A stretch of 64,000 bases of DNA, from positions 186,001 to 250,000 of the forward strand of contig NZ_BSSU01000003.1 of the NCBI RefSeq assembly GCF_030161415.1, given 5' to 3'. Shown here in pieces: positions 28,168-37,846 of the stretch. The position numbers were made by a program, and so were the translations under genes. The notes under the pieces are model-generated. The model searched no databases. It had not been told where the DNA came from and saw only the letters and a list, made by a program, of their open reading frames with translations. The stretch's first letter is position 1. Each line of letters starts with the position of its first letter. The stretch comes from Thalassotalea eurytherma (GTDB lineage: Bacteria > Pseudomonadota > Gammaproteobacteria > Enterobacterales > Alteromonadaceae).

Positions 28168-29229
28168 TTAACGTTTCAACACTTGTTTAACGACATGAAG
28201 CGGCCAAAGCAACCGCTTATACCTTTTATTTTGTTGTTCAAGCATCGCCAATTGTTGAATTAACTTTACTGTTAATAATTCTAGCTCTATCGGGTCTAGG
28301 TTTGGATAGTCAGGACACTGGTAATTAAGCTTGTGATAAGCGTCAGTCTGCCACCAACGGTCATCCTGCTCTATAGAAGCTCGAACATCATCATTAACCA
28401 TCTTTAGCAGCGCCCTGTTAGATCTTTTAGTTTCATTTAAAATGGTTTCTATGTTGCCCCTACTCAACACCCAATCAGGTTTACCTTGTAATGTTAATAA
28501 CCTCATCAATGTAAAATCAACACTAGCTTGATGGGCTGATGGACGCAGTTGACGATTTCGCTGAAACAATCGCAGTACTGCATTAGGTAAACTAGAATTA
28601 AGTTGAGCTTCAACCGACTTAACTGAGTGCTTTGTAACCTGAAAAATTTCACAAAAATCGTCAATGATATTTGCTGGTAACGCTCGAATATTTACTTCTC
28701 TAATACAATCATTATTTTTCCACGACTCTATTAAGCTCGCATATTGAACACGCTTAGTGTTTTGCTTTAGCCATTTATCAAATGGAGCCCCGGTCCAAGC
28801 GCCCCATTGCCACCAAGCACTATTTAACCAAGTACAAGGTGGGCGAACATACATTAAAAGGTTAACCTTAAGGTTTAGTTCATCAAAAAGAGAAACTGCA
28901 TAGTCTTTGTCTGGATCTGAAATCCAACCCTCATTAGAGAGAACAATATGGTAATGTTTAGATAACACTTTGATTCTTTCTAAAAGCTTCTTTGTTTTAG
29001 TCCCATTCTTTTCCCAAAATCTAAATTCAGCTGACGCTAGGTAGTCTCTCCTAGATAAACGATAAAACCAAGATAGGCGCGTACCATAAAACAACTTCAA
29101 ATCTTTAGTAATTACAACATAAAGTAATTTTTTATTCTTTGAAGTTTCAATTTTAGAATTTGTCGACAAAAAGCGCTGTAGAGCACTACTGCCGCATTTT
29201 CCCATGCCGACATGTAAGGTTATGGTCAT
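28168..29229 (-). CDS. PAPS-dependent sulfotransferase-like protein
   Basis: From the ATG at 29229, which overlaps the previous stop as ATGA, the protein is 353 residues; an upstream in-frame start would add 24 residues that look non-native. HVGMGKCGSSALQ near residues 6-18 is a variant of the 5'-phosphosulfate loop. Here Cys-Gly-Ser-Ser replaces the more common Thr-Gly-Thr-Ser. VRPPCTWLNSAWW further on matches the Arg...Ser 3'-phosphate site. It likely moves a sulfate from PAPS to capsule sugars. The target sugar is unknown. Confidence 0.75.
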   Translation of the reverse strand: MTITLHVGMGKCGSSALQRFLSTNSKIETSKNKKLLYVVITKDLKLFYGTRLSWFYRLSRRDYLASAEFRFWEKNGTKTKKLLERIKVLSKHYHIVLSNEGWISDPDKDYAVSLFDELNLKVNLLMYVRPPCTWLNSAWWQWGAWTGAPFDKWLKQNTKRVQYASLIESWKNNDCIREVNIRALPANIIDDFCEIFQVTKHSVKSVEAQLNSSLPNAVLRLFQRNRQLRPSAHQASVDFTLMRLLTLQGKPDWVLSRGNIETILNETKRSNRALLKMVNDDVRASIEQDDRWWQTDAYHKLNYQCPDYPNLDPIELELLTVKLIQQLAMLEQQNKRYKRLLWPLHVVKQVLKR

Positions 29230-30209
29230 GATTTTTCGGCCAATGCATGAACAATAACCGAAACTACCTCTTCTGTTGAAGGGGGGGTAAATTTTTGCCA
29301 AGACTCATATTTATCAGGCAATGGTTCAAAAAACAATTGCTCACGATTTAAATAGTTCTTAGCTATTTTACCGTACTGAGTAATATTGTTTTCAACAATT
29401 TCTTTTCGCCTTTTTGGAGATAACAATGGCATGTTATTATCTACAAAGGATTGGTTTTTGAGGTGATTGAGCACTTTTGCCACTTGCTCTTTTGTTAGGT
29501 TTGATCTTTGTGCAAACTCTAAAATTGAATTTGCTGTTTTACTCAATGATTTATTAGTAGATAAACCAACGTACTTTTCTTGAGCTATAGCGATTTGTAT
29601 TATTGACATCATATCTGCCACTATACCATGTGGCATTTGTTGTTTTTCATACGGCCTCACTATTACATTCTTTACACCAAAAACTTTTGCCCACTTATTC
29701 ACCGTTTCTAGGTAACGAGATAAACGGTTAACCTTATTTTGCTGTACAATGAAATGCTCTATACCTTTATCATAGCGAGGCATATGAACCATTTTTAACG
29801 ACTGGTTATATGCAGACTCCCACCAGCTGTCATGACGTCGCAAATAAACAATAACCTTAACCTCATAATGCATCAATAACTGTTTTATGATTGCGGGATC
29901 TTTATTAATAATAAAGTTCTCTGAACTAATTAACACTTTGCTCACTTTAGATTTAATTATTTCTCTATCGAGTTGAGCAACTAGTTCACTAGCATCAGCA
30001 AATTTATTAGTTGTACATTCACTATTGTGCTTAAATCCGAAGATATTACTTATGTCGTAGTGAGCAACGCCAGCAATTCCTGTTTGCGGATACAACAGTC
30101 CTTGCTTTAGTAATAATTTTCGATTGTTTTGGCACCAATACTGTAATGCTGATGTACCCGTTTTATTCATACCGATATGGAGATATATCGTTGTTTCTTT
30201 ATTTACCAC
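29226..30209 (-). CDS. PAPS-dependent sulfotransferase
   Basis: The 327-residue protein has a clear 5'-phosphosulfate loop, HIGMNKTGTSALQ at about 11-23, and a 3'-phosphate site, VYLRRHDSWWESAYNQS near 120-137, with the conserved Arg and Ser. It has no membrane helix, so it acts in the cytoplasm, presumably on a nucleotide-linked or growing chain. A run of seven C on the coding strand lies at 29281-29287 near the 3' end. It is one of four sulfotransferase-type genes within 4.6 kb. Confidence 0.88.
   Translation of the reverse strand: MVNKETTIYLHIGMNKTGTSALQYWCQNNRKLLLKQGLLYPQTGIAGVAHYDISNIFGFKHNSECTTNKFADASELVAQLDREIIKSKVSKVLISSENFIINKDPAIIKQLLMHYEVKVIVYLRRHDSWWESAYNQSLKMVHMPRYDKGIEHFIVQQNKVNRLSRYLETVNKWAKVFGVKNVIVRPYEKQQMPHGIVADMMSIIQIAIAQEKYVGLSTNKSLSKTANSILEFAQRSNLTKEQVAKVLNHLKNQSFVDNNMPLLSPKRRKEIVENNITQYGKIAKNYLNREQLFFEPLPDKYESWQKFTPPSTEEVVSVIVHALAEKS
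29281..29287. repeat. homopolymer C7 tract (coding strand) in a sulfotransferase gene
   Basis: Seven consecutive G on the plus strand encode a Pro-Pro pair in the C-terminal part of the sulfotransferase. G/C runs of this length are rare in this AT-rich DNA and are prone to slippage; a shift would alter about the last 20 residues. Confidence 0.7.
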
Positions 30210-30217
30210 AACAAGAC

Positions 30218-30874
30218 CTAATAAATACCCGATTTTTGCTGTTCAACCCAAGAGTTTGAAAAACCTTTGACTCGGCGATAGTTAAATAAGTTGCCACGCG
30301 CCAAACTAAATTGCACTTTATTAAATTTAAAATCTTCATCAATAGATTTTAAGCATTCATTTAAAATGCCTGGACCAGTTGCCTGAATCACATCATTGTT
30401 ATACGAACCACTTTCTAGCCTATTCTGCATTAAAGTAATACAACGTTTAAGGTAGGGTGACTTTTTAGGAGCACCAATTATTGAATTGGTAAAATGTGCG
30501 CTTTCAACTGGGCGATTATTTTGCTTTGCCATATCATCGCGCTGCAACAATACTAAATCAAAATCACGAAACTTAGATAAGGATGTTGAAATTTCCATCG
30601 ACAAATCAACATAAAAGCCGCCTAGCTGATAAAGCGCCAGCAAACGAAACATATCACAGCGCGAAGCAGCTATTTTATTGCGAGTATATAAATCTAGCCA
30701 AGTATTACCGTAGTGTTGGCTAATAAAGGCTTTTGCTAACTCGTCATCATATAGCTGGTATTTAAAAAACCATTGGCTACTTTTAGTGGCTTTTACCGCA
30801 TTTTGTAATAATTCTGGCAACTGTTCCTTGTTATGGCAAAATTGAATTATTTGCCGTGGTATATTGCTTGCCAC
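30218..30874 (-). CDS. GT32-type glycosyltransferase with DXD-like motif
   Basis: The 218-residue protein opens with IPRQIIQFCHNKEQLPE, as in OCH1/GT32 sugar transferases, and has the core AASRCDMFRLLALYQLGGFYVDLSME near residues 70-95. The usual DXD is replaced by DLS, so metal binding may differ. It starts with GTG two bases after the previous stop. Donor and acceptor are not known. It sits among sulfotransferase genes, suggesting that glycosylation and sulfation are made by one operon. Confidence 0.8.
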   Translation of the reverse strand: MASNIPRQIIQFCHNKEQLPELLQNAVKATKSSQWFFKYQLYDDELAKAFISQHYGNTWLDLYTRNKIAASRCDMFRLLALYQLGGFYVDLSMEISTSLSKFRDFDLVLLQRDDMAKQNNRPVESAHFTNSIIGAPKKSPYLKRCITLMQNRLESGSYNNDVIQATGPGILNECLKSIDEDFKFNKVQFSLARGNLFNYRRVKGFSNSWVEQQKSGIY

Positions 30875-30875
30875 G

Positions 30876-31799
30876 TTATTTATTTACATCCATTCGCTGT
30901 TTTAAAATATTAGGTGGAATAAACTTCACCGGCTTATAATCTTTTTCGTCAAACAATCGCTCTTTATTTAAAAAGCGCTTTGCCAACTGGTTATTTTGGT
31001 GATTAAAATGATTATCTAAACCACGCTGCTCTGCGATAGAAAATAAAACACCATTAGCTTGGTTACCCTCTAATTGTTTTGAAGCCTGCAGCAATTGATT
31101 AATGGTTTGCTGATAACTAGCTTCATTATTGACCCCGCCATTAAAGAGTTTAATCGCTTGAATTAACTCATTAGGAATAGACTGATTAACCGACGAGTTT
31201 TCAGGCGCGCTACCTGCAACATCAAAAATATCTAAAAAGTCTTGTACCACAGTTTTAGAGTATGGAATAACATGGATATTTTTATCACCAACATGTTGCG
31301 CCCAGTCATTAATCCTTGGCAAATAAGACATGGTATGCATATTCGACATGCTTAAGGCAAATAATGTTCCTGGATATCTAACTTTAGGATCTTTAATTAG
31401 CTGATTAAACAAAGATAAAATAAACTCTGATTGTCGCCTAACGGTAAAAATAACTTTTACGGTGTCAAAGTTTTCACTAACAAACTGCTTAAAGTTAGCA
31501 AAGTTAAAGTAAAGCGGTGATAATTCAGACGAGAGTAAAACACTGTGGGCCCCCGTTTGTTTAATTTCATTCACCACATGTGCCATTGCTTGCTCGGCAC
31601 TAAATTCAGAGCCATAGCCAGAAGTGGCATTAAAGGCTAATGAAAATTTATGATGCGAGTGGTCATTCCACTGTACCGACTTGGGGTATAAAATGCCTTT
31701 AGCAAGTAATTGGTCGGCTACACTGTGTAGCGCGGCTTGAATGGCAGAAGTGCCTGTTTTAGACCAGCCTACGTGTAAATATAAGGTTCTATTGTTCAT
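30876..31799 (-). CDS. PAPS-dependent sulfotransferase
   Basis: The 307-residue protein carries the 5'-phosphosulfate loop HVGWSKTGTSAIQ at about 9-21 and the 3'-phosphate site VRRQSEFILSLFNQL near 120-135. It is closely similar in layout to the gene at 29226-30209 (both end in a motif of the type RFLNKERLF before a short tail), so the two are probably paralogues with different target positions or sugars. Confidence 0.87.
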   Translation of the reverse strand: MNNRTLYLHVGWSKTGTSAIQAALHSVADQLLAKGILYPKSVQWNDHSHHKFSLAFNATSGYGSEFSAEQAMAHVVNEIKQTGAHSVLLSSELSPLYFNFANFKQFVSENFDTVKVIFTVRRQSEFILSLFNQLIKDPKVRYPGTLFALSMSNMHTMSYLPRINDWAQHVGDKNIHVIPYSKTVVQDFLDIFDVAGSAPENSSVNQSIPNELIQAIKLFNGGVNNEASYQQTINQLLQASKQLEGNQANGVLFSIAEQRGLDNHFNHQNNQLAKRFLNKERLFDEKDYKPVKFIPPNILKQRMDVNK

Positions 31800-31828
31800 T
31801 GACTACTTTATTTTTTATCTACAAGCCA

Positions 31829-32737
31829 CTAAACGCTTGCATTAAGATTTAAAAGGCTAACATTTTCTCTATGCTCAATAACTTGCAGCCTAGTGCTTTG
31901 TGCTAGCTTTAATTTAACATTATCAACCGGCAATTGCTTCAAATAGATTTGAGTTGACGCCTTAGCCTCAGGTTTTAGCAGTGGAATCAGGTTTAATGCA
32001 ACCTCAATTTGCCCTGCATTTAAGCCAGAATTAATTTGTGGCAAGTTTTGTAAATTAATTGCCGACAAGGGCAAATTCGCCCATAGCCACATCCACGCAA
32101 TCACCTGTTGCGGCTCGGCTTTAAAATGCTCAAAGTTATCAACAAAACATGCACTGTCAGCAAAGTTTTCACGCCACGGCTTAATAACCGACTGCCATCT
32201 ACAATCTGCTAGTTCAATACGATTAACAAACTCGCTTAAGCTATCAGGTTGATCAAGTTTATAAATCCAATCTTTATAGCTAGATAATAAAAATGACTCT
32301 AATTCTCTAGTTAATAACAGCACTTTGACATCAAAATTTCGCGTTGCAATAGCAAAGGCTTTCGCTATTGAAGCTGAAACTGGATATAAGCGGGTTGAAA
32401 AATCACCTGATTGACCTACGCGATGGCCAATAGGTGTACCTAATAAATTTTCATCACTCCAAAGAATCGATGGTTGGGTAAATTTAGCTAAGTATTGTTC
32501 GATAAGCTCAGCCAAAGCTTGCTCCTTGCTTGCAAGCGCATCAGCGTCGTGATGATTAACCTCTATATCGTTAACAATTTTTGAATAGCCTATTCTAAAC
32601 GAAACGTATTGCTCTCGGTCTTGTTGGTGAACCGAAATAATTTTCAATTCATTTATTGCCGATGCTATGGCCAGTTTTCGTTGATACAAGGTGCTAGCTG
32701 TTTTATGTGCGCCAAGATGGAGATATAATTTACGCAT
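31829..32737 (-). CDS. sulfotransferase-like protein
   Basis: The 302-residue protein begins RKLYLHLGAHKTASTLYQ, a recognisable but diverged 5'-phosphosulfate loop with Ala-Ser-Thr in place of Gly-Thr-Ser. LLTRELESFLLSSYKDWIY near 155-173 corresponds to the 3'-phosphate site. The rest is helical and divergent. Sulfotransferase activity is likely but less sure than for its neighbours. Confidence 0.72.
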   Translation of the reverse strand: MRKLYLHLGAHKTASTLYQRKLAIASAINELKIISVHQQDREQYVSFRIGYSKIVNDIEVNHHDADALASKEQALAELIEQYLAKFTQPSILWSDENLLGTPIGHRVGQSGDFSTRLYPVSASIAKAFAIATRNFDVKVLLLTRELESFLLSSYKDWIYKLDQPDSLSEFVNRIELADCRWQSVIKPWRENFADSACFVDNFEHFKAEPQQVIAWMWLWANLPLSAINLQNLPQINSGLNAGQIEVALNLIPLLKPEAKASTQIYLKQLPVDNVKLKLAQSTRLQVIEHRENVSLLNLNASV

Positions 32738-32746
32738 AACAGCTAT

Positions 32747-34675
32747 TTATTGCTCACCAAAAAACGGATAGCGGCCAAAGTTATTGACTAATGGCCCCCA
32801 TTTTAAAATATTTTTTTCATCTAACGGTCCTGTTAGCACATTATCAAAACCGGCAAGTCGCCACTTATCATATGGGTTTAATATATGCATTGTTGTTAAA
32901 CCAAGATCTCCACATAGTTGAGCGTCACTTCTTACATTATCACCAACATGAATGAAAGACTTCTCACTTCGTGATAAAAGCCCATTGACATGATGCCACA
33001 TGGTAGTGTTATCTTTTCTTAAACCCAATTCAGAAGAAACAAATAATTTATAAGGAGCAACTAAGCCAATCTTCTTAAGCATTAACTCAACTTGCTTAGC
33101 AGTATAATAAATATCCGTGATTAACCAAATTTCCTTGCCCATATGCGCAAGCTCATTCGCAAGGTCAACCATTTCATCTTTAGGCTTAGTCATCAACAAG
33201 TCATATTCAAACTCTTCATCTGCATATGAATTAGCCTGTTCTGGTGTCCAATTAAATTGCTTTGCGAGCTCTTGGTAAGTTTCATAAATAGAAACATCGC
33301 CTTGGAAGTTTTTTGTTTGTCTGACTGCAAATTCCGCTTGATTACGTTTCTCGATAAACTCATGCTCATGACTTACTAGACCAGTAGAGACGAACTCTTT
33401 GGCAAGTAAAAACTTGGCATAATCGGGTTCAAAATATTTACGACGTAATAAGGTATCAAACACATCAAATGACACGATATCAAAGTTTGATAAAGTACCA
33501 CCTAGATCAAATGCATTTTTATGGTAATGATTAAAGATAAAGGACTTATCTGTAGTAAATTCGCTAGACTCAGGATAATAGAAGAACTGTTTGTAGCCGT
33601 TTTTTTCAGCTAACAAACCTAAAGCACGCTCCATAGCGTGTAAATAAGAACCATCGGCTGGCAACGGCTCTTCAGGAAAATTATCGTACTGGTATGATTT
33701 TTCTAACCACTGTTTTAGCGCTTTAGGTTTAGCCCAAAACATACCACCAACAGGATAAACAAGAAAATTATCTGAGATATCTAGCTCCCACTCATCAACA
33801 AACGGTTGAGCAAAGCCTTTATTACAGGTCCAGTTATGTACCCAGCTCGGCATCATCCAAAACGACGTTGGGTAATATATACCTAAATCTTCATTTTGCT
33901 CAAATAGTCGTAAGACATTCGCTACAACATGACGGTCTTTTAATAAAAATTGATTTAAATAATCAGACCATTGAAACTGCTCACGCCCTGAATACAAAGA
34001 CTTTTTCGAGTGAGCGTGGGCGACTAAATCATAGTTTAATAACTCATCAGAAAATTCAACTAGCATAGGGCCAAAATTTCGCCCTTGATTAGCCGCAACA
34101 CAAGTTTTAACCTGCTTTACCGTTGTTAACTTACAAAAAACCGATTTTGCTCTCACCTCCATCGCTGAATCTTTTACCGCGAGAAATACATCAACATCTA
34201 CAGGGAAATCAGCGATACAAGTAGCAAAACGGTCAATAAAATCGTCATAAAAGATATGTAGGCAAAGCGCTACTTTTTGATTCTTCCAACTATCACCTAT
34301 TTCAGGTAAAAGTACGTTTTTAGGATGCCATCTTTCAATAGCATTAGAAATAGCTCTGTCTTCTGTTTTTCCTTGGGCGAGGTAATGCTGAAGAGCTCCA
34401 CTTCCTGCATGATACACATCAACATTCGTTCTTAAATACTGCTCAGTATCAAATTTACTCGACGGATTAACGTTAGCAAAACTTGATTTTGCTAAGTAAT
34501 CTTGAAATGCCGCGTAATCCGATACGAATTTGCCATACTTTTGCTGATAATATTCAGCATCAAACAAGCCTTCATCAACCGCTTGCTTGTACATTTTAAT
34601 GGTATTAGGCTTTCTTACCGCTTTTAATCCAACTCTGGCTCTGCGTTTAGCTGCTCTTACTATTCGTTTAATCAA
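32747..34675 (-). CDS. RgpF-like glycosyltransferase fused to a HAD phosphatase domain
   Basis: The 642-residue protein starts with a short basic part and two copies of an FD-x-YY/YL...HYLAQGK-type module (about 38-108) often found at the front of polysaccharide enzymes. Residues about 134-395 match rhamnan-synthesis protein F (KVALCLHIFYDDFIDRF, RNFGPMLVEF, HAHSKKS). The rest is a HAD domain with DVFDTLLRR as motif I, ITDIYYT as motif II and HVGDNVRSD as motif IV. RgpF proteins take part in rhamnose-polymer assembly. The HAD part may remove a phosphate; its substrate is unknown. The next upstream gene encodes what in other proteins is a companion of such HAD domains. Confidence 0.78.
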   Translation of the reverse strand: MIKRIVRAAKRRARVGLKAVRKPNTIKMYKQAVDEGLFDAEYYQQKYGKFVSDYAAFQDYLAKSSFANVNPSSKFDTEQYLRTNVDVYHAGSGALQHYLAQGKTEDRAISNAIERWHPKNVLLPEIGDSWKNQKVALCLHIFYDDFIDRFATCIADFPVDVDVFLAVKDSAMEVRAKSVFCKLTTVKQVKTCVAANQGRNFGPMLVEFSDELLNYDLVAHAHSKKSLYSGREQFQWSDYLNQFLLKDRHVVANVLRLFEQNEDLGIYYPTSFWMMPSWVHNWTCNKGFAQPFVDEWELDISDNFLVYPVGGMFWAKPKALKQWLEKSYQYDNFPEEPLPADGSYLHAMERALGLLAEKNGYKQFFYYPESSEFTTDKSFIFNHYHKNAFDLGGTLSNFDIVSFDVFDTLLRRKYFEPDYAKFLLAKEFVSTGLVSHEHEFIEKRNQAEFAVRQTKNFQGDVSIYETYQELAKQFNWTPEQANSYADEEFEYDLLMTKPKDEMVDLANELAHMGKEIWLITDIYYTAKQVELMLKKIGLVAPYKLFVSSELGLRKDNTTMWHHVNGLLSRSEKSFIHVGDNVRSDAQLCGDLGLTTMHILNPYDKWRLAGFDNVLTGPLDEKNILKWGPLVNNFGRYPFFGEQ

Positions 34676-34711
34676 TTTTTAACACTCTTGCTGCTACTTT
34701 TGGTAAATGGA

Positions 34712-35761
34712 CTACAGCTGAAAAAGCTGCTGGTAAGAAATAGTGGCATTACCCGAAATGGCATCATCAATTTCAAATAAATGACGAACACCATGAGGAA
34801 TCATATTTGGCTTGGAAACATATTGCTCATAAAGATTATCTAAATCATCATTTGAATATTCGATATCATATTTAAAACAATGAACGACGTGCTCAATTGC
34901 GCCCGACATTAATTCCTGTAATAAATAGAACTGTTTTTGACAGTTTGCTCGCATACCATAGAAAAACTCAAATTTTTCTTCGTTATCTGGAGCCAAAGGA
35001 TTAATTCGTAAATCAACAAGCTGTGCGCTTGGTGCAGTTAATAAACTCTCTAAAAATAAAGAGCGATCTAACATCACATGGCCATCACCTAACTTAACGC
35101 CCTCTTTGAAAACACCATGCATTTGAACATTATTTCCAGCAACAACGTGAGTTCCCGGCTTACTCGCGATAAAATAATGCCCAGTCGTGCTAGTACTAGT
35201 AAGCAGTGTTAGCAATTTTTGAATAGTGCCAGAATAACCAATATCTAATACATTATGCTCAATATCATCAACACCAAAGCCTTTATATTCCAAGTACGCT
35301 AAGTAGGCAATTTTTGCACCAGAAACCACTGAACTCAGCTCATTATGATGTTTTAAAAACACAGCTTTAACCGTATCTATATCTTCAGGTAAATTGATAT
35401 CAGTTGTTTGTTCAGCTTCGCTTAAAATGGAATCGATTATCGTTTGAGACAAATTAAAACGATGAGCTAATAATGTTTGAAGATTACCTTCAAATTTTGG
35501 CGACAAAGAAAACTGCCAAGATTCAGGTGCTCCTAGCAGTATCTTGAACATGAATACGCGAGATACAATCAAGTACCTGCTATCAATAGTTGTATCGAGT
35601 AAACCTTGCTTTTTTAACTCGCTAATCGCAGCTTGAATAAAATGCCCTTCGCGAGCCAAACAATAGTAGAGATGACCTTCATTTGAGCCTTCGAATACTG
35701 ACTTTAAATATTGACTTAACAAGGGCCCGAAGAAATTCTGGCCAAATTCTTTAATGTTCAA
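34712..35761 (-). CDS. uncharacterised protein related to the C-terminal part of capsule HAD proteins
   Basis: I recognise no catalytic family. The segment GHLYYCLAREGHFIQAAISEL followed by RYLIVSRVFMF resembles the LARDGY...YLYASR segment that follows the HAD domain in COG5610-type proteins of polysaccharide loci. VLDIGYSGTIQKLL near 180 looks like a Rossmann-type turn. The start is uncertain: a TTG at 35761 has AGGA five bases upstream, while a GTG at 35794 would add 11 residues without a clear ribosome site. Adjacent to a gene whose protein ends in a HAD domain, it may form a split version of the same unit. Confidence 0.55.
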   Translation of the reverse strand: MNIKEFGQNFFGPLLSQYLKSVFEGSNEGHLYYCLAREGHFIQAAISELKKQGLLDTTIDSRYLIVSRVFMFKILLGAPESWQFSLSPKFEGNLQTLLAHRFNLSQTIIDSILSEAEQTTDINLPEDIDTVKAVFLKHHNELSSVVSGAKIAYLAYLEYKGFGVDDIEHNVLDIGYSGTIQKLLTLLTSTSTTGHYFIASKPGTHVVAGNNVQMHGVFKEGVKLGDGHVMLDRSLFLESLLTAPSAQLVDLRINPLAPDNEEKFEFFYGMRANCQKQFYLLQELMSGAIEHVVHCFKYDIEYSNDDLDNLYEQYVSKPNMIPHGVRHLFEIDDAISGNATISYQQLFQL

Positions 35762-35853
35762 AACAATCCTTTTTGTTTTATATTTGTTGCACACTTCATT
35801 AAATAAGTATCGCCGCTACACACTTGATTCGCTATCTTTAATCGATACAGTGA

Positions 35854-35967
35854 GATCCCGTGTAATAACTTCACGGGATGACGGTCTTCTGCACACAGGG
35901 ATGACGATACCTCTTCACCACGGGACGACACAAAGGTTACACGTCATTCCTGCCAAGACCAGAATCT
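35854..35967. repeat. palindromic intergenic repeats (ATCCCGTG-type cluster)
   Basis: ATCCCGTG (35855-35862) pairs with CACGGGAT (35872-35879) and is followed by TGAC. Two degenerate relatives follow, then GTCATTCCTGCCAAGACCAGAATCTC (35942-35967) in two adjoining halves. The same outline (GAT-hairpin-TGAC or GTCATTCC-hairpin-GAATCTC) recurs at 38.8, 39.8 and 40.8 kb. Confidence 0.75.
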
Positions 35968-35988
35968 CTCGAATGCGACACAATTCTA

Positions 35989-37824
35989 TCAAGATAAACC
36001 AACATACTGAAATACCTTTTTCATTAATTGTTGCCCATGCTCACAAGAATATTGCGATTTGGCTAATTCACGCTCACCTTGGGCGAATTGTAACCACTTT
36101 TTCTCATCATTATATAAATCAATAATACCCGCCAACCACTCTTGTGAATTTTCGGCGATAATAGCGTTTTCATTATGCACTAAGCCCGTTGCCTCCGCAG
36201 CGACAGGTGACAATACCGCTGGTAAACCGTACCTAACCGCTTCGAGTACTTTGCCTTTTATGCCTGCGCCAGCTAATAATGGTGCAACAAACACTCTGTG
36301 TTTTTTAAAGACATCATCTAAATTTTCAACATAACCAACCATTATTATGTTACTCGACTCACGAAGTTTTAACGATTCAGGCATATTACTACCATAAACA
36401 TAAAGCTTTATATCTGACGCTTGCTCCTGTAACAAAGGCATAACTTGCTCAATAAAAAACTCAATGGCATTAATATTGGGCTTATGAGCAAATCCGCCAA
36501 GGAACGCGATACCCTCCCGACCTTCAAAGTTAGATATCAGTTCTTTTGGCTCTAGCACCCAAGGGCATTTAAATATTTTATCTTTGTTATCTATCAGATC
36601 CGCAATAATTTGATGCTCTATTTCATTATAAGAAAGTACAACATCGACATCGTTCATCACTGACACTTCACAATATTTAGTTTTTTCAGCTTTTTCTATT
36701 GCAGCAGAATCGAGCGTAGTAAGAGCCTCCCGCATTTCTCTTAGAAAATGTAAATCAGCGTTGTTGAGTAAGATAGGTAAACTTGGTGCATGTTCTCTAA
36801 TTACTGGCATAAAATGTTGTGCTATATGATACCGAGTAATATAAATGGCACTGAGATGTTCAATATTTTCTATAACTACGTCACTAGCGGATTGATAGTG
36901 AGGGCCGTAGCAAACTTCAACACCAAATTTTTGAAGCTGCTTAATGTATTTATCACTATATTCAAGATGAACAGCAACGAACTTGACATGATACCCTAAC
37001 GATTGAATCAACTTTATTTCTTGATGTGCTGCATAAGAACCCGCGTCGATATCAGGTTTAGGGATATGCATATCTATCATTAAGACACACCCTTTTTGGG
37101 GTATAGGGTTATAACTTTCAAGATAACTAGCTAATTTTTTATTAAAGCTAACACTTACAGTAGCGCATTCATTTTTATCAAATTCAATCGCATCACCATC
37201 ATTAACGACTATAAAGTTTGCTCTACCAACGCGTAGACCATAGTTTTTTTTATAAACAGCTACTTGCTGCACTTCAAAAAAACAATTATCCACTGAAGAG
37301 ATATGCATGCCTTTTAACAAATCTAACAATGTTTTTTTCTTATAAGCGCTCGGGCCTAGCTTTGTACCTATAGTCAGGCAATCGTAGGATAAAGAAGGGT
37401 GTTCGAGATTAATATTTGCATCTTGTTTATCAGACGAATCATATAATCCACAATCAATCAATTGATGTTGAACGTTGCCTACTTTCCCAGTAGTAAACGA
37501 ATATCGTTCCTCACTAGCTAATGGTGCAATAAGTGCTTCAAGCGCCTGATAAGAGCTTGTCAGCACAACAGGGAAATAAACAAAATATTCAGTGGTTACT
37601 AATTCATTTAGCACCTGAGAAAACTCAACTGCATTAGTATTCACGCTATATTGCCATTTGACGAACGTAGGGGTTTCAACAACCCGCCCCTGGTAGGTTT
37701 CGCTTTCTACGAGCCAGATAAACTTGGTATTACCAAGCCCAATATGTTTGAAGTTAACAATACAATTGAGCACTTGTTCTACCCTTACGTTTAAAGGTAA
37801 AACAACCGTTAAATTACTTTCCAT
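35989..37824 (-). CDS. large glycosyltransferase, GT4 C-terminal domain
   Basis: The 611-residue protein has a C-terminal GT-B (GT4-like) domain from about 240: VLMIDMHIPKPDIDAGSYAAHQEIKLIQSLGY, a middle linker, then IAFLGGFAHKPNINAIEFFIEQVMPLL and the donor-binding APLLAGAGIKGKVLEAVRYGLP. The first 230 residues look like a degenerate GT2 or other Rossmann domain (LTVVLPLNVRVEQVLNCIVNF) without a clear DXD. It is probably another chain-elongating enzyme; donor unknown. It lies between two clusters of palindromic repeats. Confidence 0.8.
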   Translation of the reverse strand: MESNLTVVLPLNVRVEQVLNCIVNFKHIGLGNTKFIWLVESETYQGRVVETPTFVKWQYSVNTNAVEFSQVLNELVTTEYFVYFPVVLTSSYQALEALIAPLASEERYSFTTGKVGNVQHQLIDCGLYDSSDKQDANINLEHPSLSYDCLTIGTKLGPSAYKKKTLLDLLKGMHISSVDNCFFEVQQVAVYKKNYGLRVGRANFIVVNDGDAIEFDKNECATVSVSFNKKLASYLESYNPIPQKGCVLMIDMHIPKPDIDAGSYAAHQEIKLIQSLGYHVKFVAVHLEYSDKYIKQLQKFGVEVCYGPHYQSASDVVIENIEHLSAIYITRYHIAQHFMPVIREHAPSLPILLNNADLHFLREMREALTTLDSAAIEKAEKTKYCEVSVMNDVDVVLSYNEIEHQIIADLIDNKDKIFKCPWVLEPKELISNFEGREGIAFLGGFAHKPNINAIEFFIEQVMPLLQEQASDIKLYVYGSNMPESLKLRESSNIIMVGYVENLDDVFKKHRVFVAPLLAGAGIKGKVLEAVRYGLPAVLSPVAAEATGLVHNENAIIAENSQEWLAGIIDLYNDEKKWLQFAQGERELAKSQYSCEHGQQLMKKVFQYVGLS

Positions 37825-37846
37825 AAATTACAAATAACACAGCGAG

